From Trichosphaerium sp. ATCC 40318 (Eukaryota > Discosea > Flabellinia > Trichosidae): DNA of 64,000 nt. The stretch lies in contig JALMLS010000276.1 of the NCBI GenBank assembly GCA_038496445.1, positions 1 through 64,000 on the forward strand, read 5' to 3'. Each line of letters begins with the position of its first letter. Within the stretch, counting starts at the first letter, position 1. The notes below the pieces were generated by a model. That model had not been told where the DNA came from, did not search any database, and saw only the letters and a program-made list of their open reading frames with translations. The translations under genes were made by a program, and so were the position numbers. Shown piece after piece: positions 23,239-35,032 of this stretch.

Positions 23239-25510
23239 ATGAGCAACGAAATTTACTATACGCTTAAAGGCGTTGACCCGAGATTGTTTTTCTTTTTTTC
23301 TTTAGAGGTACATGGTCAGCCAGCGTATGGATAAACCAATATTGGCTGTATGCAGTGGTGGTAAGATTAAACAATAAATCACGTTTATTTAGTCATAAAA
23401 ACCTTACTGAATTACCTAACACGTGATATAATATGTATAAGATAACTAACCGTTTTGATTGCCTTTAGACTTTGACCAGAATACTGGGTATGGTATCAAC
23501 CATTTTTATCCTAAGAAGCTTAAATTTGAGGATATAAAAGAAAGACTTGCTGCGCTGTACGTCGAACCATCGATCTTGAATTAATTAAAAAGAATTATTA
23601 TTCTGTGGCTTGCGTTAAAGTTTCTTTAAACGATCACGTTTTTTTCTATTCAAAATCACGTGGTTAAAGTAGATAAACCTTAAAAAGCAAATATGAGATT
23701 TCTTTTTTTTTTTTTTTTTTCAATTACAAATCGGCGAATCTCTTGATTGTATGGTCACGTGACGCGGTGTAGGTGCTTTACAGACGGCTGCCATAATTTT
23801 GATTGCGAAAGCGTTTACTTTACATGTGAAGGGGAGATACGTTTGAAGAGGCAAACAGTAGATAAGATTTACGGCGTTAGTCTCTTTAGGTAAGACTAAA
23901 TTACTACAAACTAAAAAACTACGTTCGACTCGCGGTTATTTGTGAGTTATCATTTGCCAAAAATTGATATTTGAATAGACAAGGTGATGATAAATCAAGC
24001 AAACGAGGAGCTGTACAAGCTGCAGTAATTGCGTTGAGGTGAACATTAATTACTTTTTTTTTCAAATTTTCTTGCGAAAAAGATTTTTCTTTCATTAACA
24101 CTTTGTTAAGTACATCTCCCGATTATCTGTCATTTTATCAGCACGTCATGGGTACACATATTTTTCACCACCTGCGAATGATTTTTTTGGGCGCGTATGT
24201 ACCTAACAGGAAATCTAGACCACTATCTTCAACAGAACTTATTTTTATTCATGGCAAAGAACAAAAAACGAAGAAAGAACCAAGGCAAGATTAACAAATT
24301 GCTTCAAACAGTATACACCGTGATCAACAATTCAGTCGAAGTACACATAAAAAAACAAACCTGAAGTATATGACAAGCTCTTAACGCCTTTTAAAATAGG
24401 GAAAAAGCCTTGTGGACTCTGTCATGCTGAATTCCAAGACGATTTATGATCATAGATATTTTGATCAGTCTCCTCTTAGTGGTCACTCCATAGCAAAACT
24501 AGTCGCTGATTTTGGACGCGAAGCAATGAAAGTACGTCATTCTACAGAATTTTTTTCAGTGCACGTGACTAAATATTCTAGTTGTGGTATGCGCTTATTT
24601 TAGATCACAGGTACGTTTTTTTGTTTGAAAAAAATTTTAACAATTTGGCCCTTTACTCCCGAAGTGTTTATTATTCTACAAAAGGGTTTTAATTACGGCC
24701 AAACGAGCGAGTGATTCTTCCAGACTAGCTATGGCTACACCATTAATCGTACAACCGTTAGATATTACTCATCGACTAAGGTAACCAAAAACCCCAAAAC
24801 ATCTTTTATTTTAAGCTAACTGTGGTGACTTTTTTACCAGGCCACACGCAACTGTACATGATCTTGATATGGCTCTAAACGAACCTTGTGTTGTCGGTAC
24901 CAATCATCCCCTATTTATGAATGCAACAGGTACAACTTTAGTACAAATTCTCTTTTCAATTAATTTTGTTACAAAAGATGACTGGGATACAATTTTTCAC
25001 TTTGATGGACGGCGTGTGATTTGTAAACAATTCGGAGTACCAAATTTCAAGTTATCTGGTAAACAAAAGAAGATACTGGTACGTATAACTTCGAGTCGAG
25101 CAAAGAAAAACAAAAAGTTTTGGAAAAAGAAAAAAGTACTTAATCTAACTTTTTGTTAAGCTGTCTTTCACAAACGCCTTACAAAGCCATGACTGCGAAA
25201 TTTGGTGCGTCCACACTACTGTTAAATCATGAGATTATCTTATACTTTACCAGGTTGCGTAAACAGTTCAGAAACCTTACAACTCGGTTTTTATACAAAG
25301 TCCAAACAGCAACACTTGGAACAAGAAAATCAATCGTTTTTGCAGGATGGAAGTCTTCGGCATTGTATAGAACATATATCGCTAAACATGGAAAGGTATC
25401 CTACGCACCTGACCCACCTACTGGTAGAAAGTACGCCACAAAAAAAAATATAGTCGTTTAGATTTTTGTGTCTCACAGGTTATTGCTTTAAAAAAACAGA
25501 GACAGTATAA
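23239..25510 (+). CDS. DENN-domain protein (DENND6/AVL9-like), putative Rab GEF
   Basis: About nine short exons. MSNEIYYTLKG (ATG 23239) leads to ILAVCSGDFDQNTGYGINHF and YPKKLKFEDIKERLAAL, then CFTDGCHNFDCESVYFTCEG. This is the N-terminal uDENN pattern (ILGVC..DFD...G......YP...L...). Next are KSSKRGAVQAAVIALR, TSPDYLSFYQHVMGTHIF, QTGKSLVDSVMLNS, LSGHSIAKLVADFGREAMKL, WYALILDHRVLITAKRASDS and HATVHDLDMALNEPCVVGTN with HPLFMNATDDWD, matching the central DENN block of DENND6/AVL9 proteins. DENN proteins activate Rab GTPases in membrane traffic. The last exon appears to end ESYCFKKTETV with a TAA at 25508-25510; the join near 25250 is unresolved. Confidence 0.6.
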
Positions 25511-25518
25511 TCGGAAAA

Positions 25519-26368
25519 ATGACACAACGTTTATCAGTAAGACGAAAGTCAAGCTCTGTGCCTCATTTGTATTTCATTAAACAAACGAAGAGCCAGGCTT
25601 CTGATGATAGTAGTAATAATAATAGTGAAAAAACGTCAGTCCCATCATAATTAGCTTTGGTACCTATTAGTAATAACTTTGCTAACTTTTTCTTTTTTAA
25701 AACAGACCTCCTGAAATTGGACCTGCACCAACTACAAAATCAAAAAGACGTAGATTCTCTTCTCCTTCTCCAAAGAGAGTATCGAGTAATAGCAAGGTAA
25801 GTGCATACTTAGAAACAAAGCAAAATCACTCTGTTCTTCAGAATTTTAACTTCAAAAAACTTATCACGTGATTTTTTTTTCACAAAATTTTCACACGTGA
25901 TTCACTCAAAACGTGGTTATAACGTGCGCAAGCACCCTTGAGATTTTTACCAAGGGTTTTTTATTATTATCACGTGATTTGATTGTTTGTAATTTATTTT
26001 CTTAGTTGGAGAAGAAGGGACATAAAAAACGTGGATCTATTGGAGATTACGCCAGCTTAAAGGTCAAAAGACGTGACAGTGTTATAAGCAACTCATCAGC
26101 AAAATCAAACAGATCACGTATGTCTTCAAGATCAAAGAGATCCAGACGTTCAAGTAGATCAAAGAGGTCAAGACGTTCAACTACTAGTACTAGATCAAGA
26201 AGCAGATCACGAAGAGATAAATCGATTGAAGGTGACTTACAGGCATTGAGTCGCCGTAAGCTAAAGAAAACAACAAGTATGAACCTTGTAGTTCCTTCTA
26301 AACGTGCGCACAAGAGGAAAAAATCATCATCACCTCTTGCAAAGCCATTTCACACGCACGACTTGTAA
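25519..26368 (+). CDS. Arg/Ser-rich, probably nuclear protein
   Basis: Three exons: MTQRLSVRRKSSSVPHLYF to NNNSEKT, then PPEIGPAPTTKSKRRRFSSP, then LEKKGHKKRGSIGDY onward to SPLAKPFHTHDL (stop 26368). The last exon holds an RS domain (repeated SRSKRSRRS units, about 26110-26215), and basic clusters suggest nuclear localisation. RS domains are typical of splicing or RNA-processing factors, but no RRM is present, so the role is inferred only. Its ATG lies 8 bp after the inferred stop of the DENN gene. CACGTG occurs three times in the intron at 25799-26005. Confidence 0.6.
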
Positions 26369-26647
26369 TAGAATTGTAAATGTAGATTAAACAAAAAAGA
26401 TTACCGACATTGTGTACCGTTTTATCCTCTTCATGCCTTTGTACAGGCCATTACAATAAAGAGGTCAAAAGGCAATGCATCTTTCCACATGCAAAGCTGC
26501 GCTAAAGAAAAATTGTTGCCTGTAATGCTAAATACGCTGAAGCTGAGGTAAGGTTCTCATCATAGCTAAAACGTCTTCTGGTTCAAAATAAACGGTATGT
26601 CAAAGCGTGAACCCGTGTGCTGTACAAAGTGGTTTATTTAAGAATAC
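26369..26647. other. Intergenic between convergent genes
   Basis: 3' flanks of the RS-rich gene (plus) and the His-rich gene (minus); nothing coding seen. Confidence 0.4.
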
Positions 26648-27269
26648 TTAAGCAGTTTTAAGGCATTTGCTAATACAATCGTGAAAGTCTTTCTTGCAGT
26701 CCTCAAGACGGGCTTGGAAACACTCAGCAATTGCAGTTTTGCATGAGTTACATGATTCAGGAAGAAATGAATCTGTAGATACAAGAGTAGAGATACCAGT
26801 TGCTACCTTTGAATCATCGCCAGCAATCGGTTTATCAGATTGGTTACCATCGTGATCGCCCATTGGGTGCTCTCCGTGCTCGCCTTGGTGTTTTCCTTTG
26901 TGATCACCCATTGGATGTTCTCCGTGCTCGCCGTTTTGTTTACCGCTGTGATCGCCCATTGGATGCTCGCCGTGTTCGCCGTTTTGTTTACCGCTGTGAT
27001 CACCCATTGGATGCTCGCCGTGTTCGCCTTTACCTTGTTGACCACCCATAGGATGTTCTCCGTGCTCGCCTTGGTTTTGACCTTGTTGACCTTTGTGTTT
27101 TCTGTTATGTCTACCATTACGAGGACGCTTTTGATCGGAGTCTTCAGCGAAACACTACAACACAGATTATTCAAAAAACGTTTTTAGTTAAAGCGTAACA
27201 ACACAAACTTACGCTAGAAATAACTAGAGCAGCGATAAGTAAGAGTGCAATACGTGAAGATAATGCCAT
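26648..27269 (-). CDS. Secreted His-rich tandem-repeat protein with C-terminal Cys motif
   Basis: Exon 1 (ATG 27269) is a signal peptide, MALSSRIALLLIAALVISS; one intron of about 60 nt follows. After a basic stretch (DQKRPRNGRHNRKHKGQQ) there are five copies of a 16-residue unit built on GEHGEHPMGDHSGKQN. A linker follows, then CNSCKTAIAECFQARLEDCK and DFHDCISKCLKTA, with six cysteines (C-x2-C-x6-C-x7-C-x6-C-x3-C). The regular His/Glu spacing suggests metal binding (Zn, Cu or Ni), and the Cys tail suggests a disulfide-linked helical end. No family recognised. The repeat number probably varies between strains. Confidence 0.75.
26850..27085 (-). repeat. In-frame 48-bp tandem repeats of the His-rich protein
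   Basis: Five units encode GEHGEHPMG plus a variable seven residues. The nucleotide copies are near identical (ggatgctcgccgtgttcgcc recurs), pointing to recent expansion by slippage or unequal exchange. Confidence 0.8.
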
Positions 27270-27566
27270 GATAATGAGTTGATGAGTTGATGTTATGTCT
27301 GTGTTGACTGTTTTTAATTGATAGTTCTTGTATTTTCAAAAAGTCCCGCAATTTTCGGACCGTTATGGCCGATAAAAACTGCACATTCTTAAAACATCAC
27401 AATCGTTCCCTACACTTTTTTTCTCGGTACAAGATTGATATTTAAAGCCAATGTACAAGTAAGTTTTGTCTAAGTTTGAAAAAAAGCGAAATTTCTAATT
27501 ATCCCGTCACTGTAGTTCCCACAACTATCGCCATATTATCTCGTCTGTCAAAACCTAAAAACTCTT

Positions 27567-28070
27567 TCACAAGCACCTGGCTACTAACTGTTTTTTCCCA
27601 CGTGTTCGCCAAAACAAGAGATTTTGCGGGCTTTGTAAATCACATCCAAAAACCTCCTGAGGATTACAGAGTCCATCATCTGTTGTTGGTAGTCCATCAA
27701 AAATATAGTGTACATTCCCAAGATGTTTGAGCCAATCTTTTGGCTCGCTGATTCTAATTTCATGTACATCATTGAGTGCCTTTACTCCTTCCATAGTATT
27801 CAATTGCAATGGCGACTACTGATTGTGTGTACTTGAATGCAATCAAGGGAACATCTGCTAATTTGACAACTCAATGGTGTGAACGGTCCAACTCCTCCTT
27901 GTACTAATGCTGCCTGCGTCTGTAATATGTACTTAATAGAACGATGCTTTGAAAGCCAGAAAGTATACAAATCTCTTTCTGACAGTGTTCTAAACTCCTT
28001 GCACTTATTTCAGTGTTTTTCAGCAGTGGACTATCTTTGAAGTTTGGAGTACAAAATAAAACATGTTCTT
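27567..28070 (-). pseudogene. Decayed F-box/LRR gene
   Basis: Read right to left: SPLLKNTEISARSLEHCQKE, then stops and frame changes, then GVKALNDVHEIRISEPKDWL, KHLGNVHYIFDG and TTDDGLCN. The order and wording match the intact family gene at 51868-52701 (SPLLKNTTID, ALKDAHNISLSDPRESWLKH, LGNVHTV). The F-box itself is missing and in-frame stops interrupt the array, so this is a relic. Confidence 0.75.
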
Positions 28071-28089
28071 TTAAACTTGTTTATTGTAA

Positions 28090-28801
28090 TTACTTCTTAT
28101 TGCCTTGAAACAATGCACTACGCTTTGTTGCACTACTACGTTGAATTGGAGTACATGTATTTGGATCAGGTGATGTGTAACTAAATATACTGCTAAAGGT
28201 ACCACCCATCAACAGAGATTGTGGTGTAACTACAAAACTAGAAACAATAAATATGGAGGTAGCATCAAGTTAACATAACATACGTGAATGATGTTTCAGT
28301 AAAGCTTATATCCGTTGGAGGGGAGGCAAAATTAGATGATGTAAGGTAAAACCCTTGATGGAAAAAAAGGTGAGTCAATTGGGAGAAAGAAAACCATTTC
28401 CAAGAAATCAATTTGAGATAAATAGTTTGTACCAGTAACAACAGGTTCATTAAACTCGCAAGTTAGCGTTAATGCCATTCTAAAACTAGTGGGACTGTCT
28501 ATTGATATTGAATACGTGAAGGACGTTGAGTCAATGTTAACTCTATAGGTTACAGTGCCTGGTACTATGTACTCTGTAGCCGTATCACTCACAATGAAGT
28601 TGGGATTATTTGGCTCTGAAGATTCTAAAAGTACATCGGACATACTTGACGCCACAGTCAACTGACATGTACCTTCATCGTTCTCACCTTAAGAAGAACT
28701 TAGTATTCGTTCATTTACTACTAACATTACAAACAAAAAACAAAGTCTTATGTCGTACTGATTGAAAGTGTCACGGAGAAGAATAAAGTGCATAATATCA
28801 T
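28090..28801 (-). CDS. Hypothetical secreted protein
   Basis: ATG 28801 gives a signal peptide (MILCTLFFSVTLSIS). After an intron of about 85 nt the mature part starts ENDEGTCQLTVASSMSDVLL and continues through FIVSDTATEYIVPGTVTYRV, rich in Thr, Ser and Val with alternating beta-like patterns. The last exon reads VVTPQSLLMGGTFSSIFSYT and ends ALFQGNKK at 28090. A beta-sandwich-like extracellular protein is the likely class. No family recognised; no C-terminal membrane anchor. Confidence 0.6.
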
Positions 28802-29363
28802 AAAAATAATTGTTAAAATTGGGTATTTCATTTTTTTTTGCGTTGATGTTTCTGAATAGGTTTAAGGAAGGTATAAGCTTAGAAGGTAATTATTTAGTTA
28901 ACACCCTACATAAAATGTTAAAGCGTATCTCAGATGTAAAATAATCTCATTACGGAGGTCAACCTAGTCTGGTAAAAGCCTACCTTCGTCTGGTTGATCT
29001 TCAAGTTAAATTGAAAAGGTTTTCAGCAAAAAAGGTCTGAATTTGTAATGAGAGGGCAGACTTGATGAACGTACTGAGAGGAATCACGTGATTGGTCTTT
29101 CTTTGGTTATTTTAGTTATGGTTTAAGCTTATCAGATGCTTCTAGCGTAAAGTTTGTCCGATAAAAGCCCGATTTCTCTGAAATTGTCCAAGACTTTATT
29201 TCGAAAAAGTGATGGCGAAGTGGTTTGAAAATCGGTAATTGGTATGTTCAATGAATGTAGTTCTGTTGCGGTTGTGTCGCGAATCGCAACTAGGTTTTTT
29301 TTTCACACGTGACTATTTTATTAAAAACATTTTCCATCCAACTGAAATGCAATGGTTACTTGA
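28802..29363. other. Intergenic, no gene seen
   Basis: Contains two CACGTG sites (near 29086 and 29306); no coding frame. Confidence 0.4.
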
Positions 29364-32025
29364 CTATAAATCCAAGTGAGATTGTGAGTCTTCTTTATGA
29401 AGATAAAATGAAGTGTTTTCTAAAGGTGGATATTCTAAGGAGTTTGATATTATTGGTTCTAAAAAGTCAGTGTGTTGGATAAGAGCGTCTTCCTGTATAT
29501 TAATATCTTGTTGAGAAGAAAGCAGCAACGATTCAGACTGTTGATCTTCTACTAGAACTTGTTCAACATGTTGAATAGGAGGGTTTGCGTCCTCAAGTGG
29601 TAATGGATTTAATGTTTCTATTGGTGGGTATAAATACTGTAGAGCATCACGTGGAGACTCTGGTTTTTGTATCCTAAAAAAACAGGTAAAGATTTACAAC
29701 TTTTGTTTTTGACTTTTGGATTGTTGTACCATCCTTCAAGAGTTGTTGGTTTACTCTTTCGTATCTCATTGACTATTGATACAAACTTTGTTACATCCAC
29801 ACCATACTTTATTGCTTCATCATAAAGACAACTACAGAAAAAGGGTCAAGACGAGTTCTTTCAACCCAAACAAACTCGAGGTCAAAGAAGAATTGTTTAC
29901 TCACCTCAATAAAACGTAGCTTAGTCTCCAGGTATCTGATAAACTAATCATCTCTTTCATAGTCTAAAAGCGAAAGTAATAAGTAAATTATAATAAGCTG
30001 AGGGCCGATTGGAAAAGAATGCGATGAGAAAAGAGATGACTTACATCTGAAAAAAATTCATATTGGTTGCATCTAATAGCAACAAAGCAGCAGTCGTATG
30101 CAATACAGACACTTCCTGGAAAATATCTTGTACTAGCTTGATATCTGTAAGTATGCCAAGACTCCAAAGCTGTCTAAACGAGAAAATGTTGAGAAATAAC
30201 AAACAAAACAAGATTACACATACTTCAAGTGCTTCATCATTTTTGGCAGCTGCTAAGCTTACAATTGATTTTGTCGCTGAAATCATGTTGGAGAAAAACC
30301 TCACATTAGTGGGTGATGTATCACTTAGATATTTAACAAGTAGATCTTTTGTATGATTGAGTTGGCCCATACAAACATCATATTCTTCAAGAGACTAAAC
30401 CGAACAAAAAAAGTTACTCGCACATCAAGCTCAAAAAAAAAAGCCGTACGATTGATGTAAACCCACAATTGGCTTCTCCCCATGCGCTTGAATACCATGG
30501 CATACCAGCAACTCTGAAGAATATCTACAAGGAGTGTAAACAATAAAAAGCAAGAGAGTAAGCTACAAACAACACCAAGAAAAACCCCGGAATTCGTACT
30601 CTTGATACTGAAGCCCAGACATGTTGTATGAACTCTGCATTTGTTAAGTTTGTTGTATCCATCATATCTGCTAATTCAGCTGAAATCTCCTTGTGGACAT
30701 CAATAATTTCATCCCTTAATTAAATAAGGTATTCAATGTTATTCTGTTTTACAAAAAATTAAAGTACCTAGACGCTTCGAAAACGTTATACTGGTGAAGC
30801 CTAAACCCTCGAGCAAGAGCATCTGCCCTTCTTGACACTTGTTCGATATTTACCCCATCCCATTTTAATCTTTTCGCCATTGCTATACCACGTGCTTTAG
30901 CAAAAAAAAAAAAGCAAACAAGCGCTAATTTCACGTTCTCTGAGAAATAGTCTTGTGACATTTTCGGAGCGATTAAAGCACTTGAACATTAGGCGCTACC
31001 TTGCGATATTTGCATGTAATAGAAGCCTTGAGGTAAATCATCAAATGTAGCTATACATAACCCCAGTATATAAGCACCAGCTGGATTTGAAAAAAAAGGT
31101 GTCAGTTGTTGCACGAAGATTATTGCTAGTTTTGGGTGTGGCGTACAGGCTGCGGATACGTTTATAGTATCGTACAAGTTACGTAGTATACGTTTGCAAT
31201 CATTATAAACGAATCTGCGTGTCTATCAAATCCACCTATTCTAGCACCAAGTGCCATACAACTCATGACTTCAAGCAATTTTGGATTAAATTGCCATGCT
31301 GTAAATTATTAATTTTTGTTGTTAACAAAGCGGAAAAGAACCCTGTCAACAAAAAATCGTTACGTACTTCTATCCTGTTTAAGCGTTTCTAATACATTGA
31401 CTGCATTCCATCCATTCGTAGAAGCACCCTAATGGATTATTACTAAATCCTCTAGGTGTACAATACAATAACCAAAAACGAAAAAAAGTTTCTTGCACAA
31501 AACAAAGGACGTACATGCCACACAAGCAAACATTCCAAGTACATGTCAATATGACCAGCAATAGAAGAACTCAAACCAAGGTGTACAGATACTTTCCATA
31601 ACTCACACTTTATAAATGTGAGAAAAAATCACGTGACTCCGGAACAACTTCATCCCAAAAAAAATCCCAAAAACTGCTGTCAGAAAATTCATCAAATGTA
31701 CCTGTTTAGACGTATTTAACTCATATAGCTTCTTCCACCGTTGCGCTTCTAGTTTTTGCTCTTCTACCTCCTTTTTCATCCTCTCTAGATCCTGTGTTGA
31801 CTTACTTCTGCTCCCTCAATCAAAATCAGCATAAAAACGCCTTAAGAGCGTCATTGTGCGTTTATTACCTACAGCAGGGCCTCGTTTTTTCGGAATAGGG
31901 TATGTACATGTCAAATTGCTCTTTGCGCAACGTCCGCACGGGTTTCTACCACTGCATTTCACGTGCTGCTTACGGCAATTCTCACAGGCTATTTTATTTT
32001 TTTTACGCCGTTTTCTTGCTTGCAT
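29364..32025 (-). CDS. Zn(II)2Cys6 (GAL4-type) transcription factor
   Basis: Multi-exon gene from ATG 32025: MQARKRRKKNKIACENCRKQ, HVKCSGRNPCGRCAKSNLTC. The spacing C-x2-C-x6-C-x5-C-x2-C-x6-C is the canonical binuclear zinc cluster. A coiled coil follows (LERMKKEVEEQKLEAQRWKK, about 31800-31740), then a long helical middle region resembling the regulatory domains of this class. The C-terminus is acidic and Gln-rich (LEDANPPIQHVEQVLVEDQQ) and ends SQSHLDL. Such factors bind CGG-containing sites. The class is mainly fungal but also known from some protists. Exon ends in the middle are approximate. Confidence 0.75.
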
Positions 32026-32103
32026 TTGATGTAGAAGGTAGTTGTAGGGTAAAAGTATTTATGATAAACGTTTATCAAACCGAAATTCGTTGTTCCACCG
32101 ACT

Positions 32104-33087
32104 TTGACGTCCCACCAAAGAGTGTTTTCTGAAAAAGCAAAAGAGTCACGTGTCAATTCCAGTCAGCAACTATTTTATGAACAACATAAGGCTCATCGCC
32201 AAAGTCTGTATCAATTGCTTTACGCTGGATATGAACAAGCCTTTATCAAAATCTACCATGCATTTAACAAACAAAGCTTGTCCCATGTTAACAATGATAA
32301 ATCACTAGCAGATTTACCACTTGAGACACTAACGCATATTCTATGTTATTTAAATAAACATCAACGTATTGAAGCATCTGCAGTGTCTCACGTGTTTAAT
32401 AACATCATTCGCTGTAATATTGGCTTTCATAGCATCACTGTGAGAGATTCGTTGGAGTGTAGCATCCTAAAGGTAGTCCCCTTCTCGAAAATACCCATAT
32501 AGCTTGCCATTTGTTGACTCTATCAGAAAGTGACTTGTCTTGCCTTTCTGGAGTCAAATCAATAAGCTTGCTTCGAACAAATACTACAGACTCACATATC
32601 CTTAGGTTACTAGGAGGAAAGCACACCATTCACGCCATTAACTTGTCATTTACAAATATAACAGATGTATCATTGATTGCACTCAGAGGTGTACACACAA
32701 TTTGTCTTCGAGGTTGTGTAAAGGCACTCAAAGATGTACATGAAATTAGAATCGATCCAAAAGAGTCATGGCTCAAACATCTTGGGAATGTACACACTGT
32801 TTATATTGGGTACTCAGCAACAGATGATGGAATTAAATCATTGATCAATGTCAAGCATTTACGTTTATCTCATTGTCATAAGATAACTGACTCACCTTGA
32901 ACACTTGAGAATTTTTAGGTGTTCTTTGCTTACTATTGATTGTTTGAAACACTTGACTTCTCTCAAAACATTCACTACATGTGTAGACTCCAATATTACA
33001 AGAAAAGAAGTTGAAGCATTGGGTTGGATTGGCAGACCTACTAACGGATTTGTGGTCCACTATTTGAAAATCCAGTGTTCCAAATGA
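32104..33087 (+). pseudogene. F-box/LRR gene broken by several frameshifts
   Basis: F-box intact: LADLPLETLTHILCYLNKHQ, ASAVSHVFNNIIRCNIGFHS. At about 32471 the frame slips: one A added to ctaaagg would restore LKGSPLLENTHI. The LRRs then continue (LSESDLSCLSGVKSISLL, LIALRGVHTICLRGC) with an internal deletion before VKALKDVHEIR, a stop after CHKITDSP, and a last piece (TRKEVEALGW) in a third frame. The closest relative is the intact gene at 51868-52701. Confidence 0.8.
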
Positions 33088-34372
33088 GAAGAAAAAGTTT
33101 TCAAATCTGCGTTGTAAGGCAAGAACTATGGCTATCTGTACAATTAACTTTATTCATGTTTACATTAATAAAAAGGAAGTACTATTGATGCCTTATGACG
33201 GTAATAGAAATATCAGTGTCTGTACTATTGATTGTACATTCTTAGCCAGTAATGACAACACGGTACTAGACAGAAGTTTAGCTATTAGTTTCCTATCAAA
33301 ACAAGCATACCAAGGTCGTGATAAACTGAAAGGTAGCACTGCATGTGACATGCCATAAGTATCAGTGGTTTAAACGTAAAAGTAGCAACGAACAAAGGAC
33401 AGGTAGTACAACAGCCTAGATGGAAACCACCGCCAATACTATGATTACGTTCCTCTTTGAAGTACTTCAGTTTTTTTGGAAAAGTTACATGTAATATACA
33501 GCCTGTAAAGTTCCAAGATAAATGGGTTACGGAGACTAAGCGAGGATTGCGACTTTACATAATACAGTCAACAACCTAGAGGCGTAACAACGCAATGACT
33601 ACAATGTACTCGGAAAAGTTTTTGGTTTTTCGGTTGTTGTTTAATTGTGACTTTAAATAAAACAAGTTTCAGGCTTCATCACTAAGTGGTCAAGCCAAGA
33701 GATAGGTTCTGATCCAATCAAGTGTTGTTGTTGTTTGTAAGAGCCAATGGCGATAGGGATCTAACGTTACTCTAGAGTGTATTTTACAACAACGGTATAG
33801 TTCTTTCAATGTCTTCAGCATCGTATACATACCTCACAGCATCGTATGGCTCATTTGAACGTGTCAAACATGTCTATCAATGACATACTGATGACTTGGA
33901 ACTACAAAACTGTAAAGAGATTACAAACATTGTCACATAATGATGTACCTAACATACCTATCGCTATCCGGTATGAAGAAAGTCAAAGTGAAGAGTCGTC
34001 AACATCATAAAAGCAAAGAAAAGGTCACGTGAAAAACTGAAAAAAAACAAACCAACAACAATGCTTCCCGTAATAGGAGCCTGATTGTTTATCAGATATT
34101 CTAAATAATTGCAAACAAGAACAATGTGTAGATAAGCTAAGGTTATAAGTCGAGTTGTTACAGGTACGAGGTAAGGAGAATTCTGGTTCTATTAACTTTA
34201 TAACATAATACAGAATGAACTTCGTTATATTCAGATAACGAATGGCGTACAAGAGGCCCCATATACGACAAATGTGACTTTAGCAGAGTATTTTGTTTAT
34301 TTACCTTGGAAGTATTGAGGCAGAACAACAACGAACTTAAGGGTTATATTTTTTTTATTTTTTCAGCTGTTT
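33088..34372. other. Gene-poor stretch
   Basis: A frame at 33128-33358 (MAICTINFIHVYINKKEVLL) has weak coding character and no match I know. The rest shows nothing beyond scattered short frames. Confidence 0.35.
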
Positions 34373-35032
34373 TTAATGATATGAAATTATAGTCCCCATA
34401 ACTAAGCTTGATACACTCTCTTCCATGCCACTATAAAAGTTTCCTTTTACATTATCGGAGTCAAGTTGAAAACTGTGGCACGTGCCACGGCTGTAGCCCG
34501 GAGCCCCAGGGTTCTTACAAACTTGCAAATATTCGTAAGCACGGCAATTAAATGCACGGAAACTTGAAGCATCATCACCAAAGGAGTACTCATGTAGGTC
34601 CGACACATACATTGCGCCATAATTTCGAGCACCAAAGTCAATTGTTTTGCCACCTTGGTTTGGATGATCATAGAGTCTAACGAAGCAATTAGTGCTTGGC
34701 GTCATTCTAAGAAATCTATTGGCTGATGGTATATTTGGCGTCTTTTCCCCTCCAATATGAATAACAAAAGATCCGCCCAAACTAGAAGTGAGAGCGCGTA
34801 CAGTCTGGCAACCGCTTGAAACATGTATTGATTTAATTGCGAATGGAACCTCGTAAACTGTTTCAGATGAAGTACAAGCAATTCTAACAGAACCCCGAAA
34901 GTCTTTGGAGGAATAAGCTTTAATACAACAACCTGAATTTTCGCTGTATGATCCCCAATCTACGGAGTACTGGAAAGATAGTACTAAGGTGGTCATAGAT
35001 AAAGCCATAATTAACACTTGAAGTATTGCCAT
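34373..35032 (-). CDS. Secreted beta/gamma-crystallin-like protein
   Basis: Intronless, 219 residues, ATG 35032. Signal peptide MAILQVLIMALSMTTLVLSF. The mature part has two crystallin-like halves: CCIKAYSSKDFRGSVRIACT up to SIHVSSGCQTVRAL, and CFVRLYDHPNQGGKTIDFGA, YVSDLHEYSFGDDASSFRAF. The motif (Y/F)xxxx(F/Y)xG followed by D/N-D-x-x-S-S is the calcium-binding signature of microbial beta/gamma-crystallins; here DDASS is canonical. The Cys-rich ending (CRAYEYLQVCKNPGAPGYSR) resembles spherulin-3a/streptomyces inhibitor-type secreted crystallins. Likely a calcium-stabilised extracellular or encystment-related protein (inference). Confidence 0.7.
   Translation of the reverse strand: MAILQVLIMALSMTTLVLSFQYSVDWGSYSENSGCCIKAYSSKDFRGSVRIACTSSETVYEVPFAIKSIHVSSGCQTVRALTSSLGGSFVIHIGGEKTPNIPSANRFLRMTPSTNCFVRLYDHPNQGGKTIDFGARNYGAMYVSDLHEYSFGDDASSFRAFNCRAYEYLQVCKNPGAPGYSRGTCHSFQLDSDNVKGNFYSGMEESVSSLVMGTIISYH

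Noticed and set aside
24360-24430. Apparent A-run frameshift after the MAKNKKRRKNQGK segment
   Set aside because: A GT-AG intron (from gtatacaccgtg to ttttaaaatag) restores a DENN-like frame, so no break is needed.
33128-33358. 76-codon frame downstream of the F-box/LRR relic
   Set aside because: No splice context, motif or homologous text that I can recognise.
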